NCBI RefSeq assembly: GCF_900110575.1
Contig: NZ_FOEF01000008.1
Span: 124,001 to 188,000 of the forward strand
Direction: 5' to 3'
Origin: Amycolatopsis saalfeldensis
GTDB lineage: Bacteria; Actinomycetota; Actinomycetes; Mycobacteriales; Pseudonocardiaceae
Length of the DNA: 64,000 nt
The translations under genes and the position numbers were made by a program. Shown here one piece after another: positions 39,791-47,207 of this stretch. The notes under the pieces were generated by a model. That model worked only from the letters and a program-made list of their open reading frames with translations, made no database searches and was not told where the DNA came from. Within the stretch, counting starts at the first letter, position 1, and every line of letters begins with the position of its first letter.

Positions 39791-41092
39791 GTGACCGGAC
39801 CCAGTGAAGAGGCTGCCACCGGGCAGTCCGACCAGGCCCAGGAGCCCGCGGCCGAGCTGTTCTCCGAGGAACGCACAGACTCGACGCCGCACCCGAATTC
39901 GGACGCGTTCGAAGTGCAGCCCACGCAGGTGGTCGCCTCGCCGAACCCGAACTCGGGCCCGTACGCGACGCCGCAGGCCCCGGCCCAGCCGGCTTACCCG
40001 GCGGGCCAGTACGACCAGAACCTGCCGCCGCTTCAGCCTCAGCAGCCGTACACGGGGTATCCGCAGCAGCAGGCCGCGCCGCCGCAGCCCGCCGCGGGTC
40101 AGCAACAGCCCGGGCCGCAGCAGGCCGGGCCCGGTTTGCCGCAGCCGGGCCGTCCGGGTCCGAACGGGCCCGACGACCTGGCCACCGCGCACCTGGTGAA
40201 GCAGGCGAAGCGGACCCCGCAGTCGGGCTGGCGCAAGGCGCTCTACCTGGGCACCGGCAAGCTGGTGAACCCGGGGGAGAGCCCGGCCGACCGGCGTCGC
40301 CGGGAGCTGATCGCGCGGGTCAACCAGCCGCTGCGCGGGTGTTACAAGATCGCGATGCTGAGCCTCAAGGGCGGCGTCGGCAAGACCACCACGACAACCA
40401 CGCTGGGCTCGACGTTCGCCTCATTGCGCGGTGACCGCGTGGTGGCCGTGGACGCGAACCCGGACCGCGGCACGCTTTCGCAGAAGATCGCCATCGAGAC
40501 CACCGCGACGGTGCGCCACCTGCTGCGCGACGCCGGGAAGATCACGCGCTACAGCGACGTCCGCTCGTACACCTCACAGGGCTCGAGCCGGCTGGAGATC
40601 CTGGCCAGCGAGCAGGACCCGGCCGTGTCGGAGGCCTTCTCGGAGGACGACTACCGGCGCACGGTCAACCTGCTGGAGCACTTCTACAACATCGTGCTCA
40701 CCGACTGCGGCACCGGCCTGATGCACTCGGCCATGAAGGGTGTCCTGGACGCCGCCGACGCGCTGGTGGTGGTCTCGTCCGGTTCCGTCGACGGGGCCCG
40801 CAGTGCTTCGGCCACGCTCGACTGGCTCGAGGCCCACGGCTACGGCGACCTGGTGAAACGCTCCGTGGTGGTGATCAACTCCGTGCGCCCGAAGGGCAGC
40901 TCGGTCGACCTGGACAAGCTCTCGGCCCACTTCGGCGCGAAGGTCCGGGCCGTCTGCCGCGTGCCGTTCGACCCGCACCTGGAAGAGGGCGCGGAGATCG
41001 AGCTGGAACGCCTCGCCGGCGGCACGCGCCTTTCGCTGCTGGAGCTGGCCGCCACCGTCGCGGACGGGTTCGGCGGTCAGCAGTACCGCTGA
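39791..41092 (+). CDS. MinD/ParA-like ATPase with disordered N-terminus (Rv0530-like)
   Basis: A 433-residue protein. The first 130 residues are Pro/Gln-rich and probably disordered. The ATPase domain has the deviant Walker A motif LKGGVGKTTTTT, VAVDANPDRGTLSQK at the second strand, and LTDCGTGLMHSAMKG with the switch II Asp. Proteins of this kind in actinomycetes include ESX-associated and Rv0530-type ATPases; the position after ccsB matches Rv0530. Role unknown, possibly spatial positioning. GTG 39791 has GGGAGG upstream. Confidence 0.82.
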   Translation: MTGPSEEAATGQSDQAQEPAAELFSEERTDSTPHPNSDAFEVQPTQVVASPNPNSGPYATPQAPAQPAYPAGQYDQNLPPLQPQQPYTGYPQQQAAPPQPAAGQQQPGPQQAGPGLPQPGRPGPNGPDDLATAHLVKQAKRTPQSGWRKALYLGTGKLVNPGESPADRRRRELIARVNQPLRGCYKIAMLSLKGGVGKTTTTTTLGSTFASLRGDRVVAVDANPDRGTLSQKIAIETTATVRHLLRDAGKITRYSDVRSYTSQGSSRLEILASEQDPAVSEAFSEDDYRRTVNLLEHFYNIVLTDCGTGLMHSAMKGVLDAADALVVVSSGSVDGARSASATLDWLEAHGYGDLVKRSVVVINSVRPKGSSVDLDKLSAHFGAKVRAVCRVPFDPHLEEGAEIELERLAGGTRLSLLELAATVADGFGGQQYR

Positions 41093-41102
41093 CCGGCGGC
41101 CG

Positions 41103-41288
41103 TCAGGCGTCGTCCTCGTCGGTGGGGCGCTTGCGCTGCTGCTCACCGAGCTTGCGCAGGAAATCCGGGTCGTCGTCCGGGGCGAGGGTGGGGCGGCGCT
41201 GGGGCACGCCGATGCGCTGCGCCCCGAAGGCCCGCCACAACAGAACGGCGATGGTGATCGCGCCCACCGCTGCGAGCAGAGGAATCAT
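41103..41288 (-). CDS. Small single-helix membrane protein
   Basis: A 61-residue protein: ATG 41288, one N-terminal helix (MIPLLAAVGAITIAVLLW), then a soluble basic/acidic tail (APDDDPDFLRKLGEQQRKR). The type with a short anchor and a FLRKL segment is common beside this locus in actinomycetes, but no function is known. Convergent with the MinD-like gene (10-bp gap). Confidence 0.65.
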   Translation of the reverse strand: MIPLLAAVGAITIAVLLWRAFGAQRIGVPQRRPTLAPDDDPDFLRKLGEQQRKRPTDEDDA

Positions 41289-41440
41289 GCCCGGGTCCTT
41301 CCGTCGCAAGGCCTTGCCGGGCCCCAGGTTAGCCCGGATTCCGGAATCGGGGGTGAACCCGGGTACGACGAAGGGTCGTGACCGGGAGAAGGTGCCGGAA
41401 GACACCGTCTGCCACTCACGACCCTTCAGCCCGTGGTCGC

Positions 41441-41653
41441 TCAGACCTTGCGGGCGGGTTCGCTCGCGTCGGTGGTGAGCTCGGCCAGCAGCTCGTTCAC
41501 CTCCGACTCACGGAACCTGCGGTGCCCGCCCGGGGTCCGGATCGAGCCGATCCGGCCCGCGGTGGCCCACCGGGTGACCGTTTTCGGGTCCACTCGGAAC
41601 AGCGCGGCCACCTCACCGGGGGTGAGCAACCTTCCGCCCATCGTCGCGGTCAT
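41441..41653 (-). CDS. bldC: Developmental regulator BldC
   Basis: A 70-residue MerR-like DNA-binding protein nearly identical in core sequence to Streptomyces BldC: LLTPGEVAALFRVDPKTVTR, WATAGRIGSIRTPGGHRRF and ESEVNELL. BldC lacks an effector domain and binds cooperatively to direct repeats, controlling the switch from growth to sporulation in Streptomyces. ATG 41653 is supported by AAGGAGG with 6-nt spacing. A GGTATAGC sequence about 40 nt upstream may be its -10. Divergent from the Lrp gene, across 360 bp. Confidence 0.95.
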   Translation of the reverse strand: MTATMGGRLLTPGEVAALFRVDPKTVTRWATAGRIGSIRTPGGHRRFRESEVNELLAELTTDASEPARKV

Positions 41654-42013
41654 TTTCCGCCTCCTTAACGACCTACTTGCTATACCGGAGGCATCGGGCC
41701 TTTCGCCCGTCGCGCCGGGTAAGCCAACACGGCAATCGTGGCACTTCACCCGTCGGGTACTCGAACGGTTGTCCACGAGTAAAGAGCCCTTAAAGTGCAA
41801 AAGGGACATAACCTCGGACCTCGTTCGGCGACTCGTGAATCTTTCACCATGACTCCGACCTGCGCTTTTACGCCTCGGTCCCGGCGCGAAAGGGTAAAGC
41901 CGGACCAAAGGCGACGTGGCCCGGCCACCGCTCGGCGCCCTGGTTGTGACGCAGGAGACACCCGCGGCTTTACCGCGGCGGGGGCCGCGCGGGCGGCGCA
42001 GCATAATGAGCCG
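41654..42013. other. Regulatory gap between bldC and the Lrp gene
   Basis: No convincing gene lies in these 360 bp, although the frame upstream of the Lrp start stays open. Seen: the bldC leader, a possible forward promoter TTGTCC-N16-TAAAGT (about 41771-41798), a CCGCGG-N5-CCGCGG inverted repeat (about 41964-41980), and the Lrp -10 element. A/T-rich patches are unusual for this genome and suggest a busy regulatory region. Confidence 0.5.
42002..42007 (+). promoter_or_regulatory. -10 element of the Lrp gene
   Basis: CATAAT ends 6 nt before the GTG start at 42014; close to the TATAAT consensus and leaderless in type. Confidence 0.55.
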
Positions 42014-42487
42014 GTGGATCAGCTGGACCGAAAGATCATCGCGGCGTTGCGGGTAAACGGCCGGGCCACCTACGCCGACCTGGGCCGATCCGTGGGCCTG
42101 TCCGCGTCGTCGGTGCACGAGCGCGTCGGCAAGCTGGAGGCGGCGGGGGTGATCACCGGCTACCACGCCACGGTCGACCCGAGCACCGTCGGCCTCGGCG
42201 TCACCGCGCTGGTGGGCATCCATCCCACCGACACCGCCACCGACGAGGACGTCGCCGCCGCGCTCGGCGAGCTGGCCGAGGTGGAGAGCTGTTACGCCGT
42301 GGCCGGGGACGAGGCCTTTGTGGTCAAGGTGCGGGTGCCGACGGTGGACGAGCTGGAGCACACGCTCGGCCGGCTGCGCCGCATCCCCGGGGTCGGGCGC
42401 ACCAACACCACCGTGGTGCTTTCGACCCGGTTCGAGAGCCGCCCGAACAACGCGGGCCTGGACGAGGAGCCCGCACCAGGGGCGTAG
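42014..42487 (+). CDS. Lrp/AsnC family transcriptional regulator
   Basis: A 157-residue regulator. The N-terminal HTH reads LDRKIIAALRVNGRATYADLG and GLSASSVHERVGKLEAAG; the C-terminal RAM domain (VTALVGIHPTDTATDEDV, CYAVAGDEAFVVKVRV) binds amino acids or related small molecules and mediates oligomer formation. It may regulate the downstream PLP enzyme or the divergent bldC; neither is shown by the sequence. GTG 42014 is chosen from the -10 spacing and the family start. Confidence 0.92.
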   Translation: MDQLDRKIIAALRVNGRATYADLGRSVGLSASSVHERVGKLEAAGVITGYHATVDPSTVGLGVTALVGIHPTDTATDEDVAAALGELAEVESCYAVAGDEAFVVKVRVPTVDELEHTLGRLRRIPGVGRTNTTVVLSTRFESRPNNAGLDEEPAPGA

Positions 42488-42498
42488 CCTGCCTTGGT

Positions 42499-42831
42499 GT
42501 GAGCGATATGCAGGAACGCGCTGATCATCTGCCTCGTGACCTGACGATCTACATCGTCGCGCGCTTCGCGCTGGTGGCCGTTGTCGCCTGGGTGTTGTCG
42601 CTGGTCGGGGTGCCGCTGCTGGTCGCACTGCTGATCGGGCTCGTCGTGGGCCTGCCGGTCGGGCTGCTGGTCTTCCGCTCGCTGAACGCGCGGGTGACCG
42701 CCGGGCTGGCCAAGCGCAACGAGTCCCGCGCCCGCGCCCGCGCCGCCCTGCGCGCCCAGCTGCGCGGCGACGTCGACAACGGCAGCGCCGGCAACCTCGG
42801 TGGCATCGAGTCCGAGCACCGGACCGCATGA
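42499..42831 (+). CDS. DUF4229 membrane protein
   Basis: A 110-residue protein with two adjacent membrane helices (about 18-60, LTIYIVARFALVAVVAWVL and VALLIGLVVGLPVGLLVF) and a basic, Arg-rich C-terminal tail. This is the DUF4229 layout, often found next to menaquinone genes in actinomycetes. A TAGCCT hexamer 8 nt before GTG 42499 may give a leaderless start. The stop overlaps the next gene (ATGA). Function unknown. Confidence 0.8.
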   Translation: MSDMQERADHLPRDLTIYIVARFALVAVVAWVLSLVGVPLLVALLIGLVVGLPVGLLVFRSLNARVTAGLAKRNESRARARAALRAQLRGDVDNGSAGNLGGIESEHRTA

Positions 42832-43904
42832 GCAAGCTGCACAGTCGCGCTTGGGTGCGTGAGGCCGTCCGGATCATCGAGGCCGACGCGAACCGCAGCG
42901 CCGACACGCACCTGCACGTTTTCCCGCTGCCGCCGGAATGGGGCGTGGACCTCTACCTCAAGGACGAGTCCGTCCACCCGACCGGCTCGCTCAAGCACCG
43001 GCTGGCCCGGTCGCTGCTGCTGTATGGCCTGGTCAACGGCCAGATCGGCCAGAACACCGTGCTGATCGAGGCCTCCAGCGGCTCGACCGCGGTCTCGGAG
43101 GCGTACTTCGCCCGGATGCTCGGCCTGCGGTTCGTGACCGTGGTGCCGCGGCGGACGAGCAAGGAGAAGATCGCGCTCATCGAGTTCTACGGCGGCGAGT
43201 GCCATTACGTCGACCGCGCGCCGGACATGTACCCCGAGGCCGAGCGCCTGGCCGCCGAGTGCGGCGGGCACTACCTCGACCAGTTCACCTACGCCGAGCG
43301 CGCGACGGACTGGCGCGGCAACAACAACATCGCCGAGTCGGTGTACGCGCAGATGCGGGCCGAGCGCCATCCGGTGCCGAGCTGGATCATCGTCGGCGCG
43401 GGCACGGGCGGCACGAGCGCGACCTTCGGCCGGTACGTCCGCTACAAGCGGCACACCACCAAGATCGGCGTGGTGGACCCGGAGAACTCGTCGTTCTTCG
43501 GTGCCTGGGAGACCGGCGCGCTGGACTACGCGACGGGCATGCCGTCGCGGATCGAGGGCATCGGGCGGCCGCGGGTGGAGCCGTCGTTCGTGCCCGGCGT
43601 GATCGACGAGATGTTCCAGGTCCCCGACGCGGGCTCGCTGGCCGCGATCCGGCTGCTGCGCGACCACACCGGCCACTGGGCGGGCGGTTCGACCGGGACC
43701 AACCTGTACGGCGCGTTCCTGCTCATCTCGCGCATGGTCGCCGAGGGCCGGGCCGGCTCGGTCGTCACGCTGCTGTGCGACGGTGGCGAGCGCTACGCGA
43801 ACACCTACTACTCCGACGAATGGCTCGCCGAGCAGGAAATCGACATCGCGCCGTACCGCGCGAAGTTCGACGAGTTCCTGCTCAGCGGCAAGTTCGAAGG
43901 TTAG
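42828..43904 (+). CDS. PLP-dependent cysteine synthase/desulfhydrase family protein (Cds1-like)
   Basis: A 358-residue fold-type II PLP enzyme. Seen: the PLP Lys56 in HPTGSLKHRLAR, the substrate loop IEASSGSTAVSEAYFARMLG, the phosphate-binding GAGTGGTSATFG and the C-terminal LLCDGGERYANTYY. Overall it resembles the longer actinobacterial group that includes the mycobacterial cysteine desulfhydrase Cds1 rather than CysK. It may degrade or make cysteine, releasing or using sulfide. ATG 42828 overlaps the DUF4229 stop. Convergent with menA, 11-bp gap. Confidence 0.85.
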   Translation: MSKLHSRAWVREAVRIIEADANRSADTHLHVFPLPPEWGVDLYLKDESVHPTGSLKHRLARSLLLYGLVNGQIGQNTVLIEASSGSTAVSEAYFARMLGLRFVTVVPRRTSKEKIALIEFYGGECHYVDRAPDMYPEAERLAAECGGHYLDQFTYAERATDWRGNNNIAESVYAQMRAERHPVPSWIIVGAGTGGTSATFGRYVRYKRHTTKIGVVDPENSSFFGAWETGALDYATGMPSRIEGIGRPRVEPSFVPGVIDEMFQVPDAGSLAAIRLLRDHTGHWAGGSTGTNLYGAFLLISRMVAEGRAGSVVTLLCDGGERYANTYYSDEWLAEQEIDIAPYRAKFDEFLLSGKFEG

Positions 43905-43915
43905 AAGCTGGGTTT

Positions 43916-44785
43916 TTAGAAGCTGAGCGCCACGGCGCTCAGCACGGCCCACGCGAGCATCGCCAGCCCGGTGTCGCGCAGGGCCGGGATGAGGGCGCGG
44001 CCGTGCTGCCCGCCGCCGACGGCCTTGACCGACTTGAGCAGCATCGGCGCGGTGACCAGCGTGATCAGCACCAGCGGGTGCCAGATGCCGAGCAGCACGC
44101 TGACCACGTACGGCACGGCCACCAGCGTCAGGTACACCCGGCGCGTGCCCTGGTCGCCGAGGCGGGTGGCGAGGGTGCGCTTGCCCGACTCGATGTCGGT
44201 GGGGATGTCGCGCAGGTTGTTGGCCGTGAGGACGCCCATGGAGAAGCAGCCGACGGCGACGGCGCAGCCCAGCGCGGCCCAGCTGACGCGGCCGGCCTGC
44301 ACGTACGCGGTGCCCAGCACCGCCGCGAGGCCGAAGAAGACGAAGACGGCGATCTCGCCGAAACCGTAGTAGCCGTAAGGCTTTTTGCCGCCGGTGTAGA
44401 ACCAGGCGCCGAGGATGCAGAGCGCGCCCACCACGAGCAGCCACCAGTAACCCGTGAGCGCCACCAGTGCCAGGCCCAGCACCCCGGCCAGGCCGAGGCA
44501 GCCCAGCGCCGCCCGGAGCACGGCCTTCGGCGCCGCGGTGCCGGACCCGACCAGCCGCAGCGGGCCGACGCGGTTCTCGTCGGTGCCGCGGACGCCGTCG
44601 GAGTAGTCGTTGGCGAAGTTCACGCCGATGATCAAGGACAGTGCGACGAGCAGCGCCAGCAGCGCGCGCCACCAGGAGAACGCGTCCAGCGCGATCGCGG
44701 CCCCCACGCCGGCGACCACCGGGGCGATCGCGTTGGGCAGCGTCCGCGGGCGGGCGCCTTCGATCCATTCACTCACTGTCGCCAT
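43916..44785 (-). CDS. menA: 1,4-dihydroxy-2-naphthoate polyprenyltransferase
   Basis: A 289-residue UbiA-superfamily membrane enzyme that prenylates dihydroxynaphthoate to demethylmenaquinone. Seen: the first Asp-rich motif NFANDYSDGVRGTDE, the second DIPTDIESGKRTLATRLGD, RPRTLPNAIAPVVAG at the N-terminus, and about eight membrane helices. The Rv0534c position. A tiny secreted-protein frame lies 35 bp upstream on the same strand. Confidence 0.95.
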   Translation of the reverse strand: MATVSEWIEGARPRTLPNAIAPVVAGVGAAIALDAFSWWRALLALLVALSLIIGVNFANDYSDGVRGTDENRVGPLRLVGSGTAAPKAVLRAALGCLGLAGVLGLALVALTGYWWLLVVGALCILGAWFYTGGKKPYGYYGFGEIAVFVFFGLAAVLGTAYVQAGRVSWAALGCAVAVGCFSMGVLTANNLRDIPTDIESGKRTLATRLGDQGTRRVYLTLVAVPYVVSVLLGIWHPLVLITLVTAPMLLKSVKAVGGGQHGRALIPALRDTGLAMLAWAVLSAVALSF

Positions 44786-44820
44786 GAGAGTTATTCAACT
44801 CCATGGCGGTTTTCAGCCGG

Positions 44821-44952
44821 TCAATAACCCGGGCCGACCTGCCAGGTGAGGGTTCCGCTCTGGGGCTCCTCCGCCGCCGCGGCTCCGGCGGCCACCACCA
44901 GGCCCAGCACAACAGCGACGGTGGCGACAACCGCTTTCGTCCATCTCGTCAT
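44821..44952 (-). CDS. 43-residue secreted small protein
   Basis: ATG at 44952 opens a frame with a textbook signal peptide: MTRWTK, then a hydrophobic core (AVVATVAVVLGLVVAAG) and AAAA before the likely cleavage. The mature part is only about 16 residues (EEPQSGTLTWQVGPGY) with no Cys. There is no clear ribosome site, but a -35 TTGACA and a hexamer 7 nt before the ATG suggest a leaderless transcript. It precedes menA on the same strand by 35 bp. No homologue is recognised; coding is inferred from the signal peptide and promoter. Confidence 0.5.
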   Translation of the reverse strand: MTRWTKAVVATVAVVLGLVVAAGAAAAEEPQSGTLTWQVGPGY

Positions 44953-44959
44953 GCCCGCC

Positions 44960-44989
44960 AGCCAAACGCGAGTACCGGCGCGCTGTCAA
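44960..44989 (-). promoter_or_regulatory. Promoter of the small secreted protein (possibly menA)
   Basis: On the minus strand TTGACA (44989-44984) is followed by an 18-bp spacer, TTGGCT (44965-44960) and 7 nt to the ATG. The -35 is a perfect consensus; the -10 is weak. Confidence 0.4.
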
Positions 44990-45004
44990 CGATTCACCGG
45001 GATT

Positions 45005-46147
45005 TCAGATCGCGAGCCGGGCTTTGACGGCGCTCCGGTCGATTTTGCCGGGTCCGCGCAGGGGCAGTTCCGCCGTGAACTCCAGGCGCTTCGGCGTCGC
45101 GGCGGGGCCCAGTTCGGCCCGGACGGCCGCGCGCAGGCCGGAGCTGTCGGCCGCGCCGTCGGTGACGACCAGCGCGACCACCGCCTCGCCCCACTCCGGG
45201 TCCGGGAGGCCGACGACGCAGGCGTCGCGGACCCCGGGCTGGCCGCCGAGCACCCGTTCGACCGCCGCGGCCGACACCTTCACACCGCCGGTGTTGATCA
45301 CGTCGTCCGCGCGGCCCAGCACCTCGACGCGGCCGTCGGCGTGGATCCGGCCACGGTCGGAGGTGCGGAACCAGCCGTCGGCGAAGGACTCGGCGGTCAG
45401 CTCCGGCGCGAGCCGGTAGCCGTGGGCCAGCACGTCGCCGGCGATGCGGACGCGGTCGTCGGCGTCGAGCTCCACGCGGACGCCGTCGAGGGGGACGCCG
45501 TCGTAGACGCAACCGCTGGCGGTCTCGCTCATGCCGTACGCAGGCATGATCCGGACGCCCGCTTCAGCCGCGCGCGTACGCAGCTTCGGTGACGTCGCCG
45601 CCGCGCCCAGCACGATCGCGTCGAAGGCGCGCGCGGCATCGAGACCGGCGCCGCCGTCGTCGAGCAGCCGGACGAGCTGCGTCGGGACCAACGCCGTGTA
45701 CGCCGGGCCGGACGCGGAGAGCACCGGCGCGGCGGCCGCGGCGAAGTCGTCCGGGCGGAAGCCGTCGCCGACGAGGTACGCCGGTCGCGTGCCCGCCAGC
45801 CGCGCGCGGACCAGCACCTGCAGGCCGCCGATGTAGTGCGCGGGCGTCGCCAGCAGCCAGTGGCCGGGGCCGCCGAGCCGGTCGTGCGTCGCGCGCGCCG
45901 AGGCGGTCAGCGCGGACGGCGAGAGCAGCACGCCCTTCGGCGCGCCGGTGGACCCGGAGGTGGCGATGACCACCGCCGTCCCCGGCTCCTCGGGCGTGCC
46001 GGGGGCCATCCCCGCCAGCAGCGCGGGCGCCGACGGGTCGGCGGAGTTCAGCGGCAGCACCGCCTCGCCGCCGTCCAGCGCCGACGCCACCGCGGCGTCG
46101 AGCGCGGCGACCGCGTCCGCGCTCCCGTCGAGCCACACCACACGCAC
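45005..46147 (-). CDS. menE: o-Succinylbenzoate-CoA ligase
   Basis: A 380-residue adenylate-forming enzyme that activates o-succinylbenzoate with CoA for menaquinone synthesis. Seen: the P-loop VIATSGSTGAPKGVLLSP, MPAYGMSETASGCVYDG, GWFRTSDRGRIHADGRVEVLGR, the hinge DVINTGGVKVS and the catalytic Lys in GPGKIDRSAVKARL. It is the compact actinobacterial form. GTG 46147 has GGAGG 8 nt upstream. It follows menB on the same strand by 27 bp; together they form a menBE transcript. Confidence 0.94.
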   Translation of the reverse strand: MRVVWLDGSADAVAALDAAVASALDGGEAVLPLNSADPSAPALLAGMAPGTPEEPGTAVVIATSGSTGAPKGVLLSPSALTASARATHDRLGGPGHWLLATPAHYIGGLQVLVRARLAGTRPAYLVGDGFRPDDFAAAAAPVLSASGPAYTALVPTQLVRLLDDGGAGLDAARAFDAIVLGAAATSPKLRTRAAEAGVRIMPAYGMSETASGCVYDGVPLDGVRVELDADDRVRIAGDVLAHGYRLAPELTAESFADGWFRTSDRGRIHADGRVEVLGRADDVINTGGVKVSAAAVERVLGGQPGVRDACVVGLPDPEWGEAVVALVVTDGAADSSGLRAAVRAELGPAATPKRLEFTAELPLRGPGKIDRSAVKARLAI

Positions 46148-46174
46148 GAGCGAAACCTCCGGCCGGATCAGGGG

Positions 46175-47098
46175 TCAGTAGTAGTACGGGTAGCCGGCCC
46201 AGTCCGGGTCCCGCTTCTCCAGGAACGCGTCGCGGCCCTCCACGGCCTCGTCCTGCATGTACGCCAGACGGGTGGTTTCGCCGGCGAAGAGCTGCTGGCC
46301 GACCAGACCGTCGTCGATCGCGTTGAAGGCGTACTTCAGCATCCGCTGCGCGGTCGGCGACTTGCCGAGGATCGCCCAGCCCCACTCCAGCGCCTCGGCC
46401 TCCAGCGAGGCGTGCGGGACCACGGCGTTCACCGCGCCCATCGCGTGCATCTGCTCGGCGGTGTAGTCCCGGCCCAGGAAGAAGATCTCGCGGGCGAACT
46501 TCTGCCCGACCTGCCGGGCGAGGTAGGCCGAGCCGAAACCGCCGTCGAACGAGCCGGCGTCGGCGTCCGTCTGCTTGAACCGCGCGTGCTCGGCCGAGGC
46601 CAGGGTGAGATCGCACACCACGTGCAGCGAGTGCCCGCCGCCCGCGGCCCAGCCGGGCACCACCGCGATCACCGGTTTCGGCATGAACCGGATCAGGCGC
46701 TGGACCTCGAGGATGTGCAGCCGGCCGGCCCGCGCCGGGTCGACCGTGTCGGAGGTCTCCCCGCTCGCGTACTGATACCCGGACCTTCCGCGAATACGCT
46801 GGTCACCACCGGAACAGAAGGCCCACCCGCCGTCCTTGGGCGACGGACCGTTGCCGGTGAGCAGCACACAGCCGACGTCCGGGCTCATCCGCGCGTGGTC
46901 GAGGGCGCGGTGGAGCTCGTCGACGGTGTGCGGCCGGAAGGCGTTGCGGACCTCGGGGCGGTCGAACGCGACTCGGACCACCCGTTTGCCGGAGCGGCTT
47001 TCGGTGGAGCGGTGGTAGGTGATGTCGGTGAAGTCGAAACCTTCGACCTCGGTCCACGCGGCCGGATCGAACAGCTCGGAAACTCGGGCGTCATCCAC
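46175..47098 (-). CDS. menB: 1,4-dihydroxy-2-naphthoyl-CoA synthase
   Basis: A 307-residue crotonase-fold enzyme that closes the naphthoquinone ring of o-succinylbenzoyl-CoA. Seen: SGKRVVRVAFDRPEVRNAF, CSGGDQRIRGRSGYQYASG, the oxyanion hole VVPGWAAGGGHSL, and the active-site segment DADAGSFDGGFGSAYLARQV. GTG 47098 lies 7 nt after a TATTCT hexamer, with no ribosome site, so a leaderless message is likely. The start is only 19 bp from the divergent small frame leading into menD. Confidence 0.95.
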   Translation of the reverse strand: MDDARVSELFDPAAWTEVEGFDFTDITYHRSTESRSGKRVVRVAFDRPEVRNAFRPHTVDELHRALDHARMSPDVGCVLLTGNGPSPKDGGWAFCSGGDQRIRGRSGYQYASGETSDTVDPARAGRLHILEVQRLIRFMPKPVIAVVPGWAAGGGHSLHVVCDLTLASAEHARFKQTDADAGSFDGGFGSAYLARQVGQKFAREIFFLGRDYTAEQMHAMGAVNAVVPHASLEAEALEWGWAILGKSPTAQRMLKYAFNAIDDGLVGQQLFAGETTRLAYMQDEAVEGRDAFLEKRDPDWAGYPYYY

Positions 47099-47104
47099 GT
47101 TTGG

Positions 47105-47111
47105 GAGAATA
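47105..47111. promoter_or_regulatory. Overlapping divergent -10 elements (menB / menD)
   Basis: The 7-bp sequence GAGAATA contains GAGAAT on the plus strand, 7 nt before GTG 47118, and TATTCT on the minus strand, 7 nt before GTG 47098. Two divergent transcripts would therefore share nearly the same -10 region and begin at start codons 19 bp apart. Confidence 0.5.
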
Positions 47112-47117
47112 GGACCT

Positions 47118-47207
47118 GTGGACACTTCTGCTGCGCTCGATGCCGCCTCCGCGGGAGAGAGCACGTCGGCTGGGCCCGATGCCGCCTCCGCTGGAGCGCG
47201 CCGGTGA
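47118..47207 (+). CDS. Candidate 29-residue leader ORF coupled to menD
   Basis: GTG 47118, 7 nt after a GAGAAT hexamer, opens a frame with an imperfect internal duplication (LDAASAGESTSAG / PDAASAGAR). Its TGA overlaps the menD GTG (GTGA). It is Ala/Ser/Gly-rich without a motif. If the transcript is leaderless, this frame, not menD, carries the 5' start codon, and menD would be reached by coupling. Confidence 0.4.
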   Translation: MDTSAALDAASAGESTSAGPDAASAGARR

